Of a DNA stretch of 64,000 nt, positions 56,450-64,000 are shown piece by piece. Each line of letters begins with the position of its first letter. The first letter of the stretch is position 1. The notes below the pieces were generated by a model. That model searched no databases, was not told where the DNA came from, and worked only from the letters and a program-made list of their open reading frames with translations. The DNA comes from Trichostrongylus colubriformis. Lineage: Eukaryota > Nematoda > Chromadorea > Rhabditida > Trichostrongylidae. The stretch lies in assembly GCA_963978905.1 (NCBI GenBank), contig OZ022257.1:15581664-15645663 (forward strand), given 5' to 3'. The translations under genes were made by a program, and so were the position numbers.

Positions 56450-57338
56450 TTAGGTTGTCCCAAAAGTCTTGTAGGATTTTTCCATATCAGTAACTCTTGT
56501 TTACTTCGAGGCAGGTCTAGGCGATTCAGGAATATGGTAGAACGTTCTCTGAACTTTCTAGGAAAATATATTTTGACCCACCAGATCCCGTAGAGAGTTA
56601 CAATGCCCGTTGTCGATACCCACCCAAATCGCGGTGTCATCTACTATGAGCGGTCTTGCGGCACCAAAACGACGGGAGCTTGCCACTCTATCAGTGCTGC
56701 GTTGGGCAAGGGATGTGTGAGCTACGAAATCATGCGCCGCTGGTTCATCAGCTTCAGCAACGGCGAGATTGACATGGAAGACAAACCACGCTCAGGACCG
56801 TGCTACTTCTGCGACGCTGGAAGAATGCTTTCCCATGAAGTGCTATTACAAGGCGAGACAGTCACCGCTACCGTATGCACCCACTAGCTCAAGCAGCCCG
56901 CCGTCGCTGCTCGAGAAAAGCTCCAAAAAAGGTTCGCGGTTAAGGTCCGCGGTCACCCTCCCATGACGACGCCCCCTCCCATTTCACGAAAAGTATTCAG
57001 GCCAGGCTACGCGAGCTCGGCTGGGATGTCCTGCCCTACAGGCCATACTCTCCAGACATTGCCCCTTCTGACTATCACCTTATCCATCCTCTTGAATCCT
57101 TCCTGGCCAGGAGAAAATTCGTTGATTATGACTTGCTTGCAAAGGCGATCGCTGACTTCATCGACTTCCAGAACCCAGGGTTCCAGGAGGAGGGAATCAA
57201 CGATTTACCTATGAGCTGGCAGAGTCTTATCGATAACAATGGTGAATACGCCGTTGCCTAATTGTTGTTTATTGGAAGAAAAAAATAATAAAAAATGATG
57301 GTCGAAAAAAATCCTACAAGACTTTCGGGACAACCTAA
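56450..57338 (+). mobile_element. Internally deleted mariner (family E)
   Basis: TIRs start TTAGGTTGTCCCAAAAGTCT (right end: AGACTTTCGGGACAACCTAA), with TA on both sides (56448-56449, 57339-57340). At 889 bp it has lost the middle of the gene. Confidence 0.92.
56603..57261 (+). pseudogene. Mariner transposase remnant (family E)
   Basis: The N-terminal DNA-binding part (56603-56830) includes SAALGKGCVSYEIMRRWF and EDKPRSGP. After a deletion comes the region of the second Asp, which is mutated: the expected HDNA motif is replaced (HPPMTTPPP in this frame). In a shifted frame the third-Asp region and the C-terminus follow: YSPDIAPSDYHL-type sequence near 57060, then an end close to IDNNGEYAVA before a stop at 57259-57261. 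Non-functional. Confidence 0.88.
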
Positions 57339-57608
57339 TATTTCGAAAATGCTCACTATGGAGGGTACTATGGAGGGGATCACAAGCTTCATAGTGATTA
57401 ACGCGTCGCTATTGCGATAGCCTCGCTCCAGTTTCAATGTGGAACGCAACTTTGGTTTCCTTCTTGCTTTTTTTCAATTTTTTCCTTTTTTCTTTGTCAA
57501 TGCCGCATTACTTGCTTTTTTTTCTTTCTCTTCTGTCATCAGGAGATGAACACATGATTTTGATATTTTGATTTTTTGATAACTGCTACAAGGATGGGCA
57601 AAAGCTTC

Positions 57609-57950
57609 GGTATCGGACGGGACTCGATCCCGCACTTCCTCCTTTCCGGGGATATGTGCTAATCCATTACACTACCGACACCCCTTTCACCTCAACTCAG
57701 CTTCTGAATGGTATATTCACCCTAGCTTATCAGCAAAAAAATCAAATTATCAAAATCAGTACTAAAGCTTTCAGCTTCACGGTTCGATGCCGATGTTGGC
57801 CAACCATCTCAACACGTTATACGTGTGAGTGCTGATAAGCTATGGTAAATATACCATTCAGAAGCTGAATCAAGGTGAAAGGGGTTTAGGTAGTGTAATG
57901 GATTAGCACATATCCCCGGAAAGGATAAAGTGCGGGGCTTTTGCCCATAA
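57609..57950. repeat. Inverted pair of tRNA-like SINE copies (S2 and S3)
   Basis: S2 (minus, 57682-57609) is a 74-nt tRNA-like unit. It has an 8-bp acceptor-like stem GGTGTCGG/CCGATACC, a D-arm GTGT/GCAC around AATGGATTA, and a T-arm GCGGG/CCCGT around ATCGAGT. S3 (plus, 57881-57950) repeats it with a perfect anticodon stem TATCC/GGATA around CCGGAAA (anticodon position GGA, but C where U33 is expected). The flanks continue as inverted arms (57643-57735, 57829-57922) around a spacer with its own B-box-like GGTTCGATGCC. Confidence 0.75.
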
Positions 57951-59880
57951 CTCAGCATCTTGTAGTGATGAACACATGACCTATGGTCGGCGACGTCTCG
58001 GAATGAATATTGAATTAGCCAGGAACGATCCCCGTTTTTCTCCACAGGCTCTTCATTTCCTCGGCAGTGTCGGGTAGACAACCACAGATTCCCGAGAAAA
58101 GGAGCGCAAAATTCCCGAAAAAAGGAGCGCTCACAAGTTCCAATGATGCCCACTCCTTTCGCTGACGGAGCCAGTCTCTTACGGCGTCAACGCGTAGGAG
58201 AGGGTCTTATACCTCAGGTTTTGGCCCTTTGATTCGGTTTTTCGTGCTTTTGTACTAGTAGGCACCTGGACTTTCGTATTGAAAATTCTTCGATATTCGG
58301 CCCTGTCCCACCCGTACCATTGCCTTTTACGCGAATTAGACGGATAAGCCTGGCAGTGAGGTGAACGTAGCGGTTTGAACGAAGCCGATCTCAGGCGCTC
58401 GTCTTTTATGGCTTGTGCTTTGATTTCTGCAATCTCCTGGTCTCAAATCATCCAATCAACATAAATAGAGGTATGTGAAAAACATTCATTAACGCTGTTA
58501 CGAAGCAACAAAGCACTTTAAAACTCCTCGCATGGCAGATATTGTTCTGTGGGGAGATGGAACATACGGCATACGTTCTCCGTGCAACGACAGCGTGCTA
58601 AAGATACATCAAGCAATCAGGAATGGACTCTTCACTGGAAATGTTCGCAAACTCACCTCCTCGAGATTTCGACGCTATTTCGAGCCGTTTCGTCCTTCCA
58701 GGAGCTGAAAAACGAGCTCCTGTACAAGTGAACTAAATGCATTGGTTGGACGAGTACCACTACTGCTTCCTATGCTAGAGTTCGCAGGAAGCCATAATCA
58801 CACAGTTTGAGAATGGCGACAAGAAATTCACACTGGGCTCCCGCCGGCACATAAGTGGACGACGCGGCGTCGCGCGCGATATTTGGGTTGGGTTGCATGA
58901 GGCACCCGTCGCGCTCGTTAATGGTTCTCTGCAAAAACCTATTTCGACCGACAGATCACGGGCACCGGGAGGGGGCAAGGGAGGAAGGCGTATTTCAAAA
59001 CACTGTCATCTTGAAACGAACATTTGAACTCTGAAAAGGTAATGTATATCAAAAATCGCGCTAAAAACTCGTCTTTGGGGCATTATTGCGAGTTTGGTGT
59101 GCTTCACCTCGAATCGCACGTCCAACTTTACTGCATATTTAGTTTCACAAATATCTGCCTTTATTCTTCGACCCTTCTCTTTGACATAAATAGGCCAGCT
59201 ACATAGCCAAGATCTTGAGATTAGTAGTGTATCAATCGTCTCGTAAAGGAAAGCCGCTAATAGTAGGTGACCTGACCCCACACTGATCACCGGAACACTT
59301 GCAACATACTGCTGTCATTCGATAACACAACAAACAACAAACAACAAACAAGTGAAACAATGAAAAAGGGAGTAAGCGAATGAGTGCGGAAGAAGTGTTA
59401 TCATAATTTTAAAACAATTTAATGAATTCACAGTCGACGTTTCGGTAAGGCGTTGTATGTGCAGAATGACGCAATGCAGTCACCGTAACCCATGCCGAAG
59501 CCAAAACTGCCCCCTCCCGGTGCCTTTGAATACAGTATGAGTAATAGATAAGGGCAGTATGAGTAATAACAGCTCCAAAACTGTGTCACGAAAATGAAAT
59601 CTATAGGTCTAAGTGTAAGAAGATTGTATGTGAAGGAATTTCCGACAACCAAGAGTGCTTCCGGGCTTTATCAATGCGGTTTCCTTCAACAGCTGCCACT
59701 TGTTTCATCCCAGCCCGCCCCTTTTTTTAGCCCGACTCGCCTTTTTGAAAATAGGGGATCTAAAAGAGGTCTTTGATTGGTCGTCGCGCTCGTCGTGAAA
59801 TTCCGCGCTATGCCTAACGACGCCGGCCAGGGTCTCACCACATGATATACGCCAAAGTTCAATTAATATATCAATTAATA
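57951..59880. other. No gene recognised
   Basis: A minus-strand frame (58153-57809) is open with a Cys/His-rich middle but overlaps repeat S3. The sequence at 59680-59760 resembles 19856-19925. A short (CAAA)n-type tract lies at 59331-59350. Nothing else is recognised. Confidence 0.4.
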
Positions 59881-59890
59881 TAACTTTCAG

Positions 59891-60058
59891 ATCGAAACGG
59901 AGTTCGAAAGATATTCGGAGGATGATATCGAAAGAATCAGGTGGAATTCAAAAACAAACCGAGAATGGAGATCGGTAACCCGTCGTCCAAGATCGGCTCT
60001 GTCCTCCAACACTGATATGACGACGAACACGGCTTTCCGAACTGAAATTTGTAGCTGA
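59891..60058 (+). CDS. Possible terminal exon, antisense to the next gene
   Basis: After a good acceptor (ATAACTTTCAG) a 55-codon frame runs to a stop at 60056-60058. It is very polar (starts IETEFERYSEDDIERIR, ends FRTEICS), like a cytoplasmic tail. AATAAA lies at 60332. It overlaps exon 2 of the minus-strand gene 59937-60206 almost entirely, so probably only one of the two is real. No upstream exon was found. Confidence 0.3.
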   Translation: METEFERYSEDDIERIRWNSKTNREWRSVTRRPRSALSSNTDMTTNTAFRTEICS

Positions 60059-60206
60059 CCTAGATAGAGGGCAACAGCAAGTGAGCCCCACATTGTAGCC
60101 GCAAGTTACGGGAAGTACTTACCTGGAGGCTGGAATCGGCGGACTGTGAGTAGGCGACAAACAAAGCTGCGTGCAGTGTTGCTAAGTAAACAAGGAAACC
60201 GTTCAT
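59937..60206 (-). CDS. Predicted 68-residue secreted protein, two exons
   Basis: Minus-strand exon 1 (60206-60123) encodes a signal peptide (MNGFLVYLATLHAALFVAYS) and ends CAG at a consensus donor GTAAGT. The 63-base intron ends TATCTAG. Exon 2 (60059-59937) continues in phase, VSYKFQFGKPCSSSYQCW, to a TGA at 59939-59937. Upstream, TTTTTTTGCAG at about 60286 is a strong acceptor that could receive a spliced leader, leaving a 5' UTR of about 80 bases. The mature part is about 48 residues with two Cys six residues apart. No family is recognised; exon 2 might instead splice onward. Confidence 0.45.
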
Positions 60207-60409
60207 CTGAAGTCTGAAACTGTACTGCACAGGCTGTGTAAACTGACAAATTATCAACGGAACACTTACGACTCAGTGACGCTGCAAAAAAATCGGAAAT
60301 TGTCAAAAATGAGAGTTTGTTTACAGAAGTGAATAAATGTGAATTGGAATGAATTGAAGAAGCGTGTAGAAGAAGGGTCTGGATAGCACCCACGGCTACC
60401 CCAGGTAGC

Positions 60410-61968
60410 TCATTCTGTCCTTAACTGTTGTAGAGATGGGGTAATTGTAAGGCAGCTACTCTAGTAAGGTCTACATGGCGTTGGGTATAGTTTCTGGTTA
60501 TGCGACATGGACGGAAATAAAAAAGGAAGGGCTCTTAGTTCAAACAAAAAAGAAAATCATAAAAAATGCTTAGATCTGTCCAAATTGAGTCACTCTTAAA
60601 TCATTTAGCTTTTCGTAGAATAAAATTCCCCACGGTGCTAGGGATCGGGGCCATAGGAGGCCAAAGGCGATGTGAAAAGTGATGGCAATTTCATTTCGTC
60701 TATGCGCGCACTTCTTGCCAGATGGTAGGTGGAAGGGGTTACGACTGTAACATTGAGGCCTAATACCTTGGCTTTTAGGGCTTCGCTTGCCATGCGAATG
60801 CCATAAGCCGACGGCTCTGCCCCCCCCCCCCTATTGCTCTCCATCTTTCATAATTATCATTGCACTATAGACAAACCATTAAATCTGCTGCTTTAAAATG
60901 TTTTCACGACGCTCACCGTGTTCCTACACCTTAATTCTCGATAGAAGCGGTAGCACCCACAGATATGCAGGTTCTCGCATTCTCAGCTAAACAATTGAAC
61001 TGGATCTATCACAGGACATAGCTGTTTTTTGAAGTCCCAGATAGGCAAAAGAAAAAAAAAACACGCCTTCCTGACCTTCTCAATAGCGGCGCGTTTCCCT
61101 TGAAATTAGTCGAGAACGATTTGTCTAAAGATGATCTTCACCCACAAAAAAAGCAACGGTTCTGAAGTATCGATCGATGCAGGGATGATAAACAAATGAG
61201 GGTGTGATAAAGCTATTCACCACAACAGAACACCATCTCAATACCATCTCTGTTACTTAATTGCGGTGCTTCTCCTCAATACATTCAGATTCGATGTGAA
61301 GGAGAATAATTAACTTATCGTGCCCCTTCTCACTTGTTAGGAAGGCCCGTAAAGTCTGATGAGAGCTATAAAGATGAGATGAAGGTGCAATGTGAAATAA
61401 AAGAAAACGAAATAATCATCAAAGCATAAGCACAACAGTCTACGGAAAATCTTTGACGTATTCTGAAGACACCGATAGAGGTAAGGGTGTGACAGTGGGA
61501 TCCAAATGGGATGATCTCCCATTCTTGATGGTACTGCATCCCTATGTACCATGGATTTTCGTCGAGAGGCTTTTTCGAGACATCTGCATCAGTGGAGAAA
61601 GACGGGACGACGAGGTCAGCCAAATTGTGGCCGTAATTCCGTTCAGGACGACTCAACTGTCTGCACCAAGTCGCACTGCACCACGGTAATCTTGAGAAAA
61701 AGAGCTTTCTGCGCTTCTCAGGGCGATGTTCGCCACAGATCATCTCCTTCAAATTGGTCCGCACTCCACAGAACATATATTTTCCCAGTTCTCACTATGT
61801 TCGTTACCCCTAACGATGCCTTCAGTCAGTAACTTATTGTTTGGTACTAGTCTTCCTGATTATTTCATCCCATAAGATTCGTCCAACAAGATCATGAAAC
61901 AGCAAATATGCGCCACATTCATTTTTGCTGTTACCTACATTTTGTTTTTTGCTAAAAGCTACAGACCA
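60410..61968. other. No gene recognised
   Basis: Both strands are open across parts of 61366-61832 (for example minus strand with KKPLDENPWYIGMQYH), but no splice-bounded model or motif emerges. A G/C homopolymer lies at about 60823-60832. The complement of 60720-60780 resembles the complement of 41510-41590. Confidence 0.35.
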
Positions 61969-61970
61969 CA

Positions 61971-62139
61971 GGTCGCGTTTATACTACACGGTGCCAGCAG
62001 CACGGCTCGGCTTCGTGTCTTTACGTCTCTGCCTGTGCCACCCTATCTCGCAGGCCGCGTCGCCTCTGCACATCCTCGGTCCCACTCTGCCTCGCTGCAC
62101 GTGAACACAGCCACGCCTGCGCAAAGTATGAACGCGGTT
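61971..62139. mobile_element. Possible MITE related to the 23-kb palindrome
   Basis: The ends GGTCGCGTTTATACT and, inverted, ACCGCGTTCATACTTTGCGC resemble each other and the TIR of the 439-bp palindrome at 23263-23701 (CCGCGGTCATACTTTGCGC). The interior is different. The target duplication is not clear. Confidence 0.5.
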
Positions 62140-62383
62140 TACTGCCTACATTGTGCGAGTCAGTTTCTGAAAAAAAAAAACGCTGGAGATACACTTCCAA
62201 GGGTAGAGCTCTTTCGAAATCCTTGACCGAACCTGATGCACAAAATAACCAGATAGGGTAATGGAGAAGAAGGAGAAAAGACTGAGTTGAATTTGGTCGT
62301 CTCAATTGAAAAAAACAATTTGCAGCACCCTACAGTACACTTCCACCTCCACCCCCAAATCATCACTGATGCATCGACCCCCA

Positions 62384-62507
62384 GTCCTTAAGAAAAGCTT
62401 AGAAAAAAAGATTGCTGAGGCAGAAAACTTTGTTGAATCAGAGAAGACCACTCTGTTATTAAATCGCCACAGAAATCCAGGCATATTCTTGCATACATGT
62501 ATGAAAG
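62384..62507 (+). CDS. Possible internal exon of an unrecognised gene
   Basis: Between an acceptor-like GACCCCCAG and a donor (GAAAG, GTAAAA at 62508) lies an open frame encoding VLKKSLEKKIAEAENFVES and a basic TTLLLNRHRNPGIF stretch, with coiled-coil-like composition. It could belong to a host gene or to the 5' part of the Penelope-like element downstream. I do not recognise it. Confidence 0.3.
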
Positions 62508-62774
62508 GTAAAATATGTATATATTGCTATGAAAGAATAAATATGCATACTACATATATAATCGCTGTAGTCTGCTTCCAAAGTCTTTGGTGACTAGTGG
62601 TAGTTATAAAATAAGAAACATACGAATTCCCACTGAGATATGATATTTGATTGTTGAAAAAACATGTCATACGAGATCTCATACATAGTGAAGATTTATT
62701 TGGTTGAAGAATAAGTTTCCGCGGATTTTCGTCCTCCGTTTTTCACATTGTTCCTTTCATCTCTCAACAAGGCT

Positions 62775-63112
62775 TATATATGTTTTCGATAAGGCTTTCT
62801 CTGCTCCACAGAACGCTACTACCTTTTTTCGATTCTTTCAATTGCCTTATATTTGTGATGTTTGGAAATGAAGTAAGATGAAGGGAAAAGTTGGTCCTCC
62901 CGAAACTCCATCCTCGCCTGTAATCGAGGTCTAAAAATGTATGTGCATATGTGTTCGATGAGCTTTTTCAGCTCTACAAATCGATGCTACTTGTTTTTCG
63001 ATTTCTTTGATTACTAAATATTTACGAGGTTTAGAAATGAAGTAATCAATTAACATTTTGATATTTCCTCTTCTTCGTCTACCATTGAGGTCAGAAAATG
63101 TATGCGCATATA
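62775..63112 (+). repeat. Two diverged tandem units of about 170 bp
   Basis: Units 62775-62945 and 62946-63112 each contain GTTTTCGAT- or GTGTTCGAT-like starts, CTCTACAAATCGATGCTACT-type sequence, GGAAATGAAGTAA-type sequence and a TCGAGGTCTAAAAATGTATG-type end. They precede the Penelope-like reverse transcriptase directly. Confidence 0.65.
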
Positions 63113-63134
63113 GCTCCCATGTTCCCCTTGTGTG

Positions 63135-64000
63135 ATGGAGTCATTTGATGTTGCCTCGCTTTATACAAATGTGCAAAATAAACAAGCTCTGCAGACCTTA
63201 TCTGAAATGTTGGACAGGCATGTTAATGAGATTGTGACTTTTGGTTTGGATAAAGCGCACATAATGACTCTAATTGGAGTTTGTTTACGTTGCAACATCA
63301 TCAAATGGTCAGGGTTGTATAACTCTCAGTTCAGAGGTTTGACCATGGGTCAGCGACTAGCGTCTATACTTGCGATCTGCTTCATGAGCAGAATAGAACA
63401 ACCAGTACTTGGTCGCTTACTTCTGTCGTACTATACCGACGACTGCTTCATAATAACATCAACACAACCCGAAATGGACGAGTCTTTCCGCCATTAAATA
63501 AGCAGTCGCAATACATTAGGCTTACACGGGAAGTACCAAAATATGGGTGGTTACCATATCTCAAGACGCAGTCAAGTTGTCTGGTGGCATTACCAGGGTG
63601 AAGTGGTACCGCAAGCCTAGCTGTAAGAATACCTTGATTCATGCTACGTCAGCTCACCCTGCTGCTGTGAAACGTGCGGTCATTAAGAACATGTTTGCAA
63701 CAGCAACCAGTGTGTGCACTGGCGGTGAGGAACGGCAGGAATCAAAACGTTTAGCTTTGTGCATTGCTGCTAAAAATGGTTATGCGGTACCATCGCACCA
63801 AAGAACGTCACATGCTGGTCAACGACGACAAACGCCACGCCAAGGGAAACTACCTTTATGCATTCCGTTCATTTCTGATAGTGTTAAAGCTGCAATAAAC
63901 CGCAGTATTGTTCGAGCACAGTTACAAAGTGATGTTGCTTCAGTGAATATCCCTAACGACAACATCAAACGACAACTTGTTTGCAACAGACTGTACAGTA
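63135..64000 (+). pseudogene. Penelope-like element reverse transcriptase, 5'-truncated, continues past the window
   Basis: From 63135 the frame covers ESFDVASLYTNVQNKQAL (an RT palm motif with SFDV/SLYTNV), NIIKWSGLYNSQFRGLTMGQ (typical of Penelope-like enzymes) and the catalytic YYTDDCF at about 63432-63449. A stop at 63495-63497 and another shift near 63572 break the frame. From about 63597 it reads on, KWYRKPSCKN and AHPAAVKRAVIKNMFATA, to the window edge. The GIY-YIG endonuclease expected at the C-terminus would lie beyond the window. Two frameshifts mean this copy is inactive. Confidence 0.88.

Noticed and set aside
57609..57682. Functional tRNA gene (serine-like GGA anticodon position)
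   Set aside because: The anticodon stem is mismatched, U33 is replaced, there is no long variable arm as serine tRNAs have, and diverged copies exist nearby; a SINE-type repeat fits better.
61366..61832. 136-codon minus-strand and 93-codon plus-strand frames
   Set aside because: Both strands are open at once, with no signal peptide, motif or supporting splice sites that would favour one.

Overview
The window looks like nuclear DNA from a nematode, most likely a clade V parasite of the hookworm type. Supporting signs are the TTTCAG-type splice acceptors, introns of about 62 bases beside much longer ones, several mariner/Tc lineages, and RTE-type LINE, BEL/Pao and Penelope-like retroelements. 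Species is an inference; no host gene here could be named.

The window is gene-poor and dominated by mobile elements at several levels of nesting. From left to right: an internally deleted mariner (2237-3089); a 1.85-kb foldback element with tRNA-like modules (6192-8044); a mariner copy split by a small Mutator-like insertion (8353-10058); foldback elements at 14026-14277, 14304-15014, 15405-16465, 17019-18049 and 18748-18901; a decayed RTE LINE (about 20780-23956) carrying a 439-bp palindromic insertion; a very young but deleted BEL/Pao LTR retrotransposon (24245-28747); two TA-flanked elements that share one TA (33013-34245); a second mariner copy (36232-37471); a tRNA-like repeat split by a TA element (38340-39340); further mariners (39553-40412, 56450-57338); a Tc3-like element (42137-43688); a pogo-like element (44308-45407); a second, decayed LINE on the minus strand (about 48130-51085); a palindromic tRNA-like repeat (57609-57950); and a Penelope-like reverse transcriptase running off the right edge (63135-64000).

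Host coding signal is thin. The best model is a plus-strand gene for a 91-residue secreted protein (exons 47600-47709, 51139-51245 and 52495-52553, poly(A) signal 52628), with the minus-strand LINE inside its first intron. The second is a minus-strand 68-residue secreted protein (exons 60206-60123 and 60059-59937). A few single exons or gene fragments (18267-18365, 34310-34975, 44041-44275, 59891-60058, 62384-62507) cannot be linked to known families.

The most striking feature is in the BEL element leader. Nine two-tier RNA hairpins are strung head to tail between the primer binding site and gag. Stem sequences differ from unit to unit while complementarity, the 4-nt apical loop and an asymmetric internal loop persist, which is covariation seen directly in the sequence. 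A second theme is that pol III-like A/B-box modules are repeatedly found inside foldback elements. Boundaries of TA elements were set from TIRs plus the TA target duplication, and in three cases (9075-9499, 23263-23701, 38482-39253) by comparison with an unfilled copy or an interrupted reading frame.
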